Position numbers and translations under genes: made by a program. Below are positions 1 to 8,700 of a DNA stretch of 64,000 nucleotides, in pieces. Position 1 is the first letter of the stretch, and the number at the start of each line of letters is the position of its first letter. The notes below the pieces were generated by a model. It was not told where the DNA came from, ran no database searches, and saw nothing but the letters and a program-made list of their open reading frames with translations. The DNA is from Acidobacteriota bacterium (GTDB taxonomy: Bacteria > Acidobacteriota > Terriglobia > Terriglobales > Acidobacteriaceae): assembly GCA_021780315.1 (NCBI GenBank), contig JAJXYY010000033.1, positions 186,001 to 250,000 on the forward strand, in the 5' to 3' direction.

Positions 1-929
1 GCGTTGACGGCGACGCCGGCGGTCTGGGCGATATCGGCGAAGTGGCCTGGTCGGTCGGGTTGGTAGAGGTAGTTGGGGCCGCCGTCGTTAGCGACGAAGA
101 GCGATGGCTGGTGGGTTCCATCGAGATCGGTCCAGACTGCGGTGAGGCCGAAGTAGCCGGCAGGGTCGTCGAGACCTGCGGCTTTGGAGACATCGGTGAA
201 GGTGCCGTTGTGGTTGTTACGGTAGAGGGAGTCGCCGGAGCCTTTGAGTCCGCGGGGGCCGCACTGGACGGCGACGTTGTGGTACTGGCAGGTTTTGCTG
301 GATCCGAACTGAGGCAGATCGTTGAGGTGGAAGTCGACGTAGTGGGCGACGAAGAGATCGGGCCAGCCGTCGGCGTCGTAGTCGCCGAAGGTGGCGCCGG
401 TGGCCCAGGCGTTGTCGGCAGAGAGACCGGCGGGCGCGGTGACGTCGGTGAAGGTGCCGTCGCCGTTGTTGCGGTAGAGGACGACTCCGCCGAAGCAGGT
501 GACGAGGAGGTCGGGCCAGCCATCGTTGTTGTAGTCCCCGACGACGGCGCCCATGGCCCAACATGGGGTGCCGACGCCGGCGGTGTCGGTGACATCGGTG
601 AAGGTGCCGTCGTGATTGTTGCGGTAGAGCGCGCCTTTGGCTGGCTTTCCGGCGAGGGACATAGCGACGCTGGGGGCGTTGGTGAAGTAGATGTCGGGCC
701 AACCGTCGCGGTTGAAGTCGATGAGGGCGACGCCGCCGCTCATGGATTCGACGATGTAACGCTGCTCGGGTGTGGCGAGGTGGGTGAAGTGAATGCCGGT
801 GGAGGCGGTGATGTCCTTGAGCTGGGGAAAGGTGGTGGCGGGTGGCGACGATTGGGCTTGCAGCAAGGCAGGGAGCGCGGCTAGTGCAAGCAGACGCACG
901 GTTCGGCGCAGGCTAGCGAGACATGCCAT
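1..929 (-). CDS. CRTAC1/FG-GAP (VCBS) repeat secreted protein, 3' end outside window
   Basis: Reading leftwards from an ATG at 929 gives an uninterrupted frame to the window edge, so only the N-terminal ~309 residues are seen. It begins with a basic, hydrophobic signal peptide ending near LLQAQ, then several beta-propeller blades with calcium-binding-like motifs (DFNRDGWPDIYF, DYNNDGWPDLLV, DYDADGWPDLFV) alternating with LYRNN-DGTFTDVT segments, the signature of CRTAC1/FG-GAP proteins that usually end in an ASPIC/UnbV domain. The start overlaps the last 17 bases of the upstream TPR gene, indicating translational coupling. Exported TPR plus CRTAC pairs are common in Acidobacteria; the substrate is unknown. 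A role at the surface, perhaps in carbohydrate binding, is inference from the neighbouring glucanase genes. Confidence 0.85.
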   Translation of the reverse strand, partial: MACLASLRRTVRLLALAALPALLQAQSSPPATTFPQLKDITASTGIHFTHLATPEQRYIVESMSGGVALIDFNRDGWPDIYFTNAPSVAMSLAGKPAKGALYRNNHDGTFTDVTDTAGVGTPCWAMGAVVGDYNNDGWPDLLVTCFGGVVLYRNNGDGTFTDVTAPAGLSADNAWATGATFGDYDADGWPDLFVAHYVDFHLNDLPQFGSSKTCQYHNVAVQCGPRGLKGSGDSLYRNNHNGTFTDVSKAAGLDDPAGYFGLTAVWTDLDGTHQPSLFVANDGGPNYLYQPDRPGHFADIAQTAGVAVN

Positions 930-2103
930 TATCCTGCTCCGATCGGTCGAGCGGCACGCGCATGTTCTGGAAGACATCGCGCAGCTTGTCTTTGATTTCT
1001 TTGAACTTTTGATATTCGGCGAGGTCTTTTTTGGCTGCCTCGGGATGCTTTTGCTGACGGTCGATGGTACTGAGCCGATAGTAGGCGGTGGCGTTGGTGG
1101 GATCGAGTTGGATGGCGTGGGTGAGGAGGGTTCGTGCGCGGTCGAGTTGTCCAGTGGAGGTGAGGAGTTTGGCGAGTTCGATGCAGGCGTCGGGGTCGTC
1201 GGGCTGGAGTGCGACGGCACGAGAGTCGGCTTCGAGGGCGGCGGCGTTGTCTCCGCGAGCGGCGGCGATTTCACCGAGCATGAGGAAGACTTTTTCATCG
1301 CGCGGGTTGGCGGCGATGGCTGCGTGGAGCTGGGTCTCGGCTTCGTCGCGGAGCTTCTGGTTGGTGGAGCTATGAAGAACGCTGGCGAACTCGAAGGCAA
1401 GGCCGGGCAGGAGGGGCTGGATGGCGAGGGCGGCGCGGTAGTTGGTGATGGCGGCGGCCTCGTTGCCCTGACGACTGAGTTCGCGTGCCATGGCGGCGTG
1501 GATCTCTGCGCTGTGCGGGGCGGCGAGGGCGAGGTCGAGCAGAGCGCGTCCGGCGAGGTCGCTGAGGAGGCGGTAGTCGAGCAGGAGGAGGGTAGGGTTG
1601 GCGGGGTCGGACTGCAGCAGGAGTGCGACGGTGGCGGCGGCATGGTCGAGGTCGCCCTGCGCGGTGTAGCGGTCGATGAGCAGGTGGCCGACCTCGGCCT
1701 GAACCTTCTCGCCTTTGAGGTGCGGGAGTGCTGCTTCGAGATCTGACTGGGCGGTAGGGTTGTCGGGGACGTGAGTTTCAGCGAGGCCAAGCAGGGCGCG
1801 GAGCTTCCAGAGATCGGGCTGGGCGTCGACGGCGGCGCGCAGGTGAGGGATGGCCTGCGGATATTGTTTGGCGAAGTAGAGCAGGACGCCGAGGTTGGCC
1901 TGCGCGTCGAGGTTGGAGGGATCGGTGGCGAGCACGGCCTGATACTCGGGGATGGCGAGATCGGGGCGTTGGCGGCGCATGTCTTCCTGGGCGCGGAGCA
2001 TGTGCTGCGGGACGATGGGAGGAGCGGAGTCCGGGGTTTGGCAGGAGGCTACGTGCATGGAGAGGAAGAGCGGAAGGGCGAGGGAGGCAGATCGGAATGA
2101 CAT
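913..2103 (-). CDS. TPR-repeat lipoprotein
   Basis: This gene encodes 396 residues from the ATG at 2103; a TTG eight codons upstream keeps the frame open, but the ATG gives a clean lipoprotein signal (MSFRSASLALPLFLSMHVAS followed by Cys, lipobox VASC). The rest is a chain of about nine tetratricopeptide repeats (for example NLDAQANLGVLLYFAKQYPQ and PTNATAYYRLSTIDRQQKHP). It is a predicted periplasmic scaffold. It lies downstream of the TonB receptor and overlaps the FG-GAP gene by 17 bases. A terminator-like hairpin at 2148-2171 separates it from the receptor, so it may have its own promoter. Which protein it binds cannot be told from the sequence. Confidence 0.85.
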   Translation of the reverse strand: MSFRSASLALPLFLSMHVASCQTPDSAPPIVPQHMLRAQEDMRRQRPDLAIPEYQAVLATDPSNLDAQANLGVLLYFAKQYPQAIPHLRAAVDAQPDLWKLRALLGLAETHVPDNPTAQSDLEAALPHLKGEKVQAEVGHLLIDRYTAQGDLDHAAATVALLLQSDPANPTLLLLDYRLLSDLAGRALLDLALAAPHSAEIHAAMARELSRQGNEAAAITNYRAALAIQPLLPGLAFEFASVLHSSTNQKLRDEAETQLHAAIAANPRDEKVFLMLGEIAAARGDNAAALEADSRAVALQPDDPDACIELAKLLTSTGQLDRARTLLTHAIQLDPTNATAYYRLSTIDRQQKHPEAAKKDLAEYQKFKEIKDKLRDVFQNMRVPLDRSEQDNGMSR

Positions 2104-2147
2104 ACGAAGGCGATCATATCCTCTCAAGACAAGGGATTGAAAAGTAG

Positions 2148-2171
2148 GGGGCGGCTGGTTAGGGCCGCCCC
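2148..2171 (-). terminator. Rho-independent terminator-like hairpin after the TonB receptor gene
   Basis: An 8-bp perfect stem (GGGGCGGC at 2148-2155, GCCGCCCC at 2164-2171) with an 8-base loop lies 28 bases after the stop of the receptor gene. Reading on the minus strand it is followed by CTACTTTTC. Confidence 0.6.
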
Positions 2172-2198
2172 TGGGAGAATTACTACACGCGGAAAAAG

Positions 2199-5100
2199 TT
2201 AGAAGGAGAAGCGTCCGTAGAGCTGGATGTGTCGGCCGCCGTTGGTGACGTAGGAGATAACCGCCGGGTGCTGGTCGTCGATGGCCGAATCCGGGCCGCC
2301 GAAACTGGCGTGGTTGAGGGCGTTCTGCGCATCGAGACGAACTTCGAGCTTGTACTTTTCGAACATGCTGAAGGTCTTTCCGAAGGAGAAGTTGAGGTTG
2401 CTGTAGCTGGGGCCGTAGAGGGAGTTTCTATGGACGTTGCCGAAGGTGGCGACGCCGGGGTTGGCGTAGGCGAACTTGTTGAACCAGTTGTCGAGGGTGT
2501 GGACCTTGGACTGCTGTCCTCCGTTGTTGACGTCGCCGGTGTTGTTGGGTGTGACGACGGAGAGCGGATTTCCGATGAGGTTGGGGAACTGGCTGCCGGC
2601 CTGAGCGTAGGTCAGGTTGCTGGCCATGGTGGGGGTGAAGGGAGCACCGGTGTTGAGACGCGAGGTGGCTGCAAAGCGCCATCCGCCGAGCAGTTCTTCC
2701 TCCCAGACCGATTTGTTGAGGAAGCGGGCACCGTGGCCAAAGGGCAGGGTGTAGATGCCCGAGAAGGTGAAGACGTGGCGCTCGTCGAAGTTGGAGGGAC
2801 CATAGTTGCAGCGGAGACAGTAGCTGCTCTGGTAGGTTTGCGAGCCTGCGCTGCTACCCCAGCCTGAGGAGTCCTGCGAGTCGAGGAACTTGGAGTAGGT
2901 GTAGTTGGCGTTGAGCTCCAGACCGTTGCTGAGGCGGCGCTGGAAGACGGCCTGGAAAGAGTTGTAGTTGGAGATGGCGTTGTTGGTGCTGCCATTGAGG
3001 CCGGTGAAGTTGGGGTAAGGACGCTTGTTGGAGCCCGGGGTGATATCGGTGACGGAGAGCTGCGACTGCGGCACCTGGTTGATATCGACGGGGAAGTTGA
3101 GGTTGAAGCCGTGGCTGCCGACGTAGGCAGCGGAGACCATCATGTTGCTGCCGAACTCGTGCTGGACGGTGAAGTTGTACTGCCAGATCTTGGGGATGGG
3201 GGTGTGGTAGGGGTTGTAGGAGAGGCCGTTGCCGTTGTTGGCGTCGGGCGTGGTGGGGGCGGTGACGTAGAGCTGTCTCATGCTCTTGCCGTAGCCGCCT
3301 TCGGAGTTGATGCTGCCGTCGGTGTCGATCTGGAGCTGGGGATAGATACCGCCAGAGGGATCGAAGGCACCGCCAGCAGAGCCGAAGGCGTTGCCCATGC
3401 CGCCGCCGTAGGTGTCTTCGGACCAGGTGTAGTTGTAGAGACCGAAGCCACCACGGAGGACGGTGTTGGGCTTAGCGGCCCAGGAGAAGCCGACACGGGG
3501 CATGAAGGTCGTCCAAACGGGAGCCTGGAGGCTGCGGCGACCGTTGGCGTGGCTGAAGGCGAACCACTCTGCACCGAGAGTGTTGGCGACACCGTTGAGA
3601 TCGGTGCCAGGGTTGATGACGGTAGGATCGAAGGCGGCCTGGTTGCCCTTGACTTCAGTCCAGCCGGTAGTGCCGGCCCAGCGGAGGCCGAGGTTGACGG
3701 TGAGGTTGGGAGTGAACTTGATGTCGTCCTGGATGAAGGCCTGTGGGTTCTTCAAGCGTCCACCCCACTCGGGGTTGACGTTGCCGTACCAATCGGCGCT
3801 GAGGCCGAGGAGGAAGTCGGCATAGTCGGTGGGATCGGTGACCTGCGCGCTGGGCTGTCCGGGCAGGGTCTGCGCGTTGAGTTGCTGGTCGGTGTAGTAG
3901 CCCTGGAAGTCGACGGAGCCGGGATTCTGGTTGCCCCATGCGGTGGAGTCGGCGCGGCTGATGAGGAACTCACCGCCGAAGTGGAGGATGTGCTTGCCTG
4001 CGATGAGGGTGAAGACATCGGAGGGATCGAAGACCATCTCTTTGTAGACGGCGTTGGTGGGCGAGCCAAGGCCAAGGTAGTTATTGAAGGAGAAGTTGGG
4101 GAAGGAGTCTGCGACGGCCCACTTGATGCCGAGTTGACCGGGGTAACCCTGTCCAGCGGAGAAGGGGGTGAAGAAGTTCAACTGGTCGGTGAAGCCGAAG
4201 CGGGCTTCGTTGACCATGTGGGCGTTGATGGTCCAGACATCGGAGATCTGGGCGTTGTCGCGGCTGACATCCTGATTCTGGCAGTTGACGGGACAGAGCT
4301 GCGCACCGTTGCCGTAGGAGACGGCGGGGTTGTCGCTCTCGGTCTCAGAAAGGGTGATGCGGTGGCTGGGTACGGGGGTGAAGTCGAGTCGCCCGACGTA
4401 CTTGGTGAAGGGGCTGCTGTTGGGTACATTGACGAAGTAATTCTGGAATGGAAGTCCCTGAGCGGTGGGGTGACCGGGGGTGTTGGGTGCGGGGAAGAAC
4501 TTTTGTACGGCGAGGGCAACGGGAGAGAGTTTGGAGGTGGGGATTTTGTTGCCGTTGCCGTACTCAGACGCGTACGAGGTACGGACGACAGAGGGTGCTC
4601 CGCTGGTGTTGTAGGTGAGGACCTGGGTGGTGTAGTCGTAGACGGTGGGGAGGCCAGTGAAGTCGCCGAGTCTTTCTGCGGCGGTGGGGACGGTGAGCAA
4701 CTGGTTGGCGGCACCACCGTTGTTGTGGGTCTTGTCGTAGTCGAAGTAGAAGAAGACTTTGTCCGCGAAGCGGGTGTGGGGCAACAGTGGCCCTCCGACG
4801 GAGAAGCCGTAGTTGTCGTAACGCTGGTAAGCGGGCTTGCTGGCATTGCCGAAGGCGTAGTCGGCGGCGTTGAGGTAGTTGTTCTGGAAGTACTCGTAGA
4901 CGGAGCCGTGGTAGTGGTCGGTACCGCTCTTGGTGATCTGGTTGAAGATGATGCCACCGATACCGTACTGGGCGGAGAAGGAGTTGGCGTCGACCTTGAC
5001 CTCCGCGGTGGTTTCGAAGACGGTGACGTCGGCGTTGGTGCTCATGGGCAGGGTGGTGGTGGCACCATCGGCGAGCATGGAGTTGTAGGGCAGGTTGCCA

Positions 5101-5639
5101 TTGATGGAGGTTGCCTGGCCGGAACGGAAGCTGTAGGAGGAACCGGGGAGGAGGCTGACGAAGTTCTGCCAGTCAGCACCGAACTGGGGGAGCGCGGCCA
5201 TGGTGGAGGAACTGAGGGTGTCGCTGCGCGAGCCGTCGTCGGTATCGAGCAAGGGGAGGTCGGTGTCGACGACGACCTCCTGATTGACGTCGCCGAGTGT
5301 CAACTGGCCGTTGAGAGATTGCTGGCCCACGTCGAGCAGGATGGGACCGCGGACGAGGCTTTTGAAGCCGGGAGCGGAGATGGTGATCAGGTAGTGATCG
5401 GGCACAATGGAGCCGGACTCATAGAGGCCCGACTTGTTGGTAAGGAAGGTACGCTCGGTGCCTTTATCGAGATCCTTGACCTTGACGGTGGCTCCGACGA
5501 TGACGGCACCGTTGGGGTCGGTGACGGTGCCGCGGATGTCGGCAGAGTTGGTGTTCTGCGCGAAGGTGTTTGCGGTGGGCAGACAGGCCGCCATCACGAG
5601 GCCGGTAAGGATTTTGCGCCATCTGTTTGTGTTGTGCAT
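2199..5639 (-). CDS. TonB-dependent receptor, Oar-like with carboxypeptidase-regulatory domain
   Basis: The 1146-residue protein is an outer-membrane transporter of the acidobacterial SusC/Oar-like type. It has a signal peptide (about residues 1-27, ending NTFAQ), a carboxypeptidase-regulatory-like beta-sandwich (residues ~33-120, starting ADIRGTVTDPNGAVIVGATV), a plug region (about 130-260) and a long beta-barrel ending in an aromatic residue (YGRFSF), as barrel proteins do. AGGAG lies seven bases before the ATG. It sits 92 bases downstream of a GH81 beta-1,3-glucanase and in the same direction, so uptake of glucan oligosaccharides is the reasonable inference, powered by TonB-ExbBD encoded elsewhere. 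No SusD-like lipoprotein is next to it, as is normal for this phylum. Confidence 0.9.
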   Translation of the reverse strand: MHNTNRWRKILTGLVMAACLPTANTFAQNTNSADIRGTVTDPNGAVIVGATVKVKDLDKGTERTFLTNKSGLYESGSIVPDHYLITISAPGFKSLVRGPILLDVGQQSLNGQLTLGDVNQEVVVDTDLPLLDTDDGSRSDTLSSSTMAALPQFGADWQNFVSLLPGSSYSFRSGQATSINGNLPYNSMLADGATTTLPMSTNADVTVFETTAEVKVDANSFSAQYGIGGIIFNQITKSGTDHYHGSVYEYFQNNYLNAADYAFGNASKPAYQRYDNYGFSVGGPLLPHTRFADKVFFYFDYDKTHNNGGAANQLLTVPTAAERLGDFTGLPTVYDYTTQVLTYNTSGAPSVVRTSYASEYGNGNKIPTSKLSPVALAVQKFFPAPNTPGHPTAQGLPFQNYFVNVPNSSPFTKYVGRLDFTPVPSHRITLSETESDNPAVSYGNGAQLCPVNCQNQDVSRDNAQISDVWTINAHMVNEARFGFTDQLNFFTPFSAGQGYPGQLGIKWAVADSFPNFSFNNYLGLGSPTNAVYKEMVFDPSDVFTLIAGKHILHFGGEFLISRADSTAWGNQNPGSVDFQGYYTDQQLNAQTLPGQPSAQVTDPTDYADFLLGLSADWYGNVNPEWGGRLKNPQAFIQDDIKFTPNLTVNLGLRWAGTTGWTEVKGNQAAFDPTVINPGTDLNGVANTLGAEWFAFSHANGRRSLQAPVWTTFMPRVGFSWAAKPNTVLRGGFGLYNYTWSEDTYGGGMGNAFGSAGGAFDPSGGIYPQLQIDTDGSINSEGGYGKSMRQLYVTAPTTPDANNGNGLSYNPYHTPIPKIWQYNFTVQHEFGSNMMVSAAYVGSHGFNLNFPVDINQVPQSQLSVTDITPGSNKRPYPNFTGLNGSTNNAISNYNSFQAVFQRRLSNGLELNANYTYSKFLDSQDSSGWGSSAGSQTYQSSYCLRCNYGPSNFDERHVFTFSGIYTLPFGHGARFLNKSVWEEELLGGWRFAATSRLNTGAPFTPTMASNLTYAQAGSQFPNLIGNPLSVVTPNNTGDVNNGGQQSKVHTLDNWFNKFAYANPGVATFGNVHRNSLYGPSYSNLNFSFGKTFSMFEKYKLEVRLDAQNALNHASFGGPDSAIDDQHPAVISYVTNGGRHIQLYGRFSF

Positions 5640-5700
5640 CGAGTGTCTCCTGAAGGGCTGAATCTAAGTTCGAGGTGTAGCTGGGGCGAGCGGTAGGTGT

Positions 5701-5720
5701 AGGCCCCCGGGTGGGGGCCT
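5701..5720 (-). terminator. Strong hairpin between the GH81 and TonB receptor genes
   Basis: An 8-bp perfect GC stem (AGGCCCCC / GGGGGCCT) with loop GGGT begins 11 bases after the glucanase stop codon. There is no T-tract, so it may be an mRNA-stabilising or attenuating hairpin rather than a full terminator, letting expression of receptor and enzyme differ. Confidence 0.45.
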
Positions 5721-5731
5721 GTCGCCTCTGT

Positions 5732-8700
5732 TTAGTACTGCTGAACGTCGAGGGTGACGGTCGTGGTGTGTGAGGTAGAGCCGGACGTGGCCGTGACGGT
5801 TACGGTGTTGATGCTGGTGCCCGTCGACGACTTGATGGAGCTACAGCCGCTGACCATGCACAGGATGCCAAGCAAGGCTGAGCTGGCCATGGCCGCGCGC
5901 AGGAGCTTGCGCCGACTACGTCCAAAGAGCAGTACGCCCAGGCCCAGAGGCAGACCGGCCAGAGTGAACGGGTTGATTCCACCCGTGCGCTTGCCGGGAA
6001 GCGAGCGCACCAGGTTGGCGGTGACCCCGGTGCTGATGGTCATGGTGGCGGTGGATGCCGATGAGCCGTTGAGGGTGACGGTGGCGGGGTTGAAGGCACA
6101 GGCTGCGTTGGCAGGAAGCCCGCTGCAGGTGAAGGTGATTGCAGAGTTGAAGCCACCGAGCGGATTGAGGGTGAGCTTGTAGGTGGCTGGCTGGCCCAGA
6201 GCGACCAAAGTGCTGGAGGGCGAGGCAGTCATGGTGAAGTCCGGCGGAACGGTGGGGACGGAGAGGGTTGCGAGGGCGGAGGTGCTGCCCGCGTAGACCG
6301 CGTCACCACTGTAGGTGGCGGTGAAGCTGTGCGAGCCGCCGGTGAGTGCCGCGGTGGTGATCTGCGCGATACCACCAGCCAGAGTGACGGTCTTCAGCAC
6401 GGTGGAGCCATCCTTGAAGACGACGGTTCCGGTTGCTGCGCTGGGAGCGACGGTGGCAGTGAGCGTCTCCATGCCATCGAGGTAGATGGCCGAGGCGGAC
6501 AGGCTGAGGGTGGTGGTGGTGGCGATGGGGACCGGTGGGGTGGTGACGGCGGCCTGCGTGGAGAGGCCGACGCCGACGCCGTTGACGGCTCCGACGACGT
6601 AGTAGTAGGCAGTTGCACCGGCGACCTTGGTGTCTGCGAAGGTGGTCATCGCGGTGTTGGCGATGAGGTTGGCAGAGGTTGGGGTGAAGCCGGAGGCGGT
6701 GCTGCGATAGACGTTGTAGCTGACGCCGGTGGTGGTGCTGGGGGTCCAGACGAGGTCGACTTCGCTGTAGGACTTGGCCGAGGCCATGAGACCGGTGGGA
6801 GCGACGGGGGGAACGGCGGTTTGAGTGACCGAGTTGAATGGAATGATGAGGCTGGACTGAGCGCTGGCGTTGGTACCGACGCTGAGCGACATAGGCGCGG
6901 CGTTGGGTCCGGGCAGTGCGTTCCAGACCTTGATGACGATGGTTCCGTTGGTCATGTCGGCCAGGGTTCCAGTCGCGGTTTCGAGGCCACCTTGCGAGGT
7001 CTGGTTGTAGTCCTCATAACCGAGGACTGGGTCGGTGCCGAAGAAGTGATAGAGCTCTGTGCGGCTGAAGGTTCCGCCGCCAGTGAGGTCGTAGAGCACC
7101 TCGACTTGCGCTCCCTCGCCGACGTTGGCGCCAGCATCGACGAAGAGATTGAAGGCGGTGTTCTTGGTGTTGTCGTAGGTTCCGCTGACACCGGTCATGG
7201 TGTAGACGAGCGGATTCTTGGGGACGTCGGGGCTTTGTGGGTTGTTGACGGGAATGATGTCTGCCCCGACTGGGCCGGCGACGAAGGAGATGAGGCTAGG
7301 CGTGGAGACGGTTGCGCCGGACACCAGGTACAGAGTGTTGCTGCCAGCGACAGGACCGGTTGGGGTCTGCGTGGTGGCGGTAGCCTGGGGCGAGGGCGCT
7401 GAGTTGCCGAGGGAGTTGACCGCTTCCACGACGTAGAAGTAAGGCGTGGATGGGACGAGGTTGACGTCGGTGTAGGTGGTTCCGGTCAACTGGACGGGAA
7501 TCATGTTGGTTGCATTGGGGGTAAAGCCACTGTTGGTACTGCGATAGAGGCTGTAGGTGACTCCGGTGGTGGAGCTTGGCGCCCAGGACAACTTAATGGA
7601 CGATCCGCTGACGGCCGTTGCGGTGATACTGGCCGGGGCGACGGCTGGCGAGACGTTCTGGGAGACGTTGCTGAAGGGGAGAGTGAGGTTGGAGAGCGCG
7701 GCAGTGTTGTTGCCGACGCTCAAGGCGATGGGTGCGGCGTTGGCTCCGGGTAGGGCATCCCAGATTTTGATTTCAATGGTGCCGTTGGTCATGTTGCCGA
7801 GGGTTCCAGTGGCACTGCTGAGACCGCCGCGGGAGTTCTGCATGTAGTCTTCGTAGTCGACTGCGGCGTTGGTGGCGAAGTAGCTGTAGAGCTCGGTACG
7901 GGTGAAGGTTCCGGAGCCGTTGAGGTCGTAGAGGACTTCGACCTGTGCGGCCTCGCCTGCGTTGGTGCCTGCATCGACGAAGAGATTGAAGGCGGTGGCT
8001 AGGGCACTGTTGTAGGTTCCGTTGACGCCGGTGATGCGATAGATCAGCGGATTCTGCGGGGTGTTGGGGGACTGGGGCGAGTTGCCGGGGACGGCGTCGG
8101 CACCGGGCGAACCAGCGGTGAAGGTGAGGAGGCTGGAGGTGGTGGTGCTGGCTCCGCCGGCGAGATAGAGGATGTTGGATTCAGGGACCGCGGTGCCGGT
8201 GCCGGTGGCGGCGGGCGTGGCGCTGACCTGGGTGGAGGAGGGAGAGGTTCCGCCGGAGTTGACGGCCTGAACGACGTAGTAATAGGTCGAGGAGGCGCTC
8301 AAGCCGGTGTCAGCGTAGGTTGCTGCGGTGAGGTTGCTGGCGATGAGATTTCCGTTGGAGGGGACGAAGCCGCTGACTGTGTCTCGGTAGACGTTGTAGG
8401 TGACGTTGGCGGCGAGGGTCCAAGTGAGATCGATCTCGGTGGTGGACTTGGCGGTGGCGACGACGTCGAGCGGTGCGGGAGGCGGCTGCACGGTGGCGAT
8501 GCCAGCACCGAAGCTGAAGTTCTGGACGAGGGGCGAATCCGATTGCATGGAGTCAGCTGGCAGGGAGAGCGAAGCCCCGTCGGAGAAGGTGACGGTAAGC
8601 GGCGAGGTGGACGGATTGAAGGCTACGTGGGAGACGGTGCCGTTGAGCTTGAAGACGGCGTAGAAGGGGGTGTTGGCGGTGACGTTGGAGACGACCTGAC

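Noticed and set aside
42..884. Long plus-strand frame opposite the FG-GAP gene
   Set aside because: Repetitive composition that mirrors the beta-propeller repeats on the other strand; the minus-strand frame has the signal peptide and the calcium-binding-like repeats.
3111..5696. 861-codon open frame on the plus strand opposite the TonB receptor gene
   Set aside because: It is the antisense shadow of the receptor gene; its protein is valine/glycine/glutamate-rich, has no family pattern and no ribosome-binding site. The GC-rich codon bias creates many such frames throughout the window.
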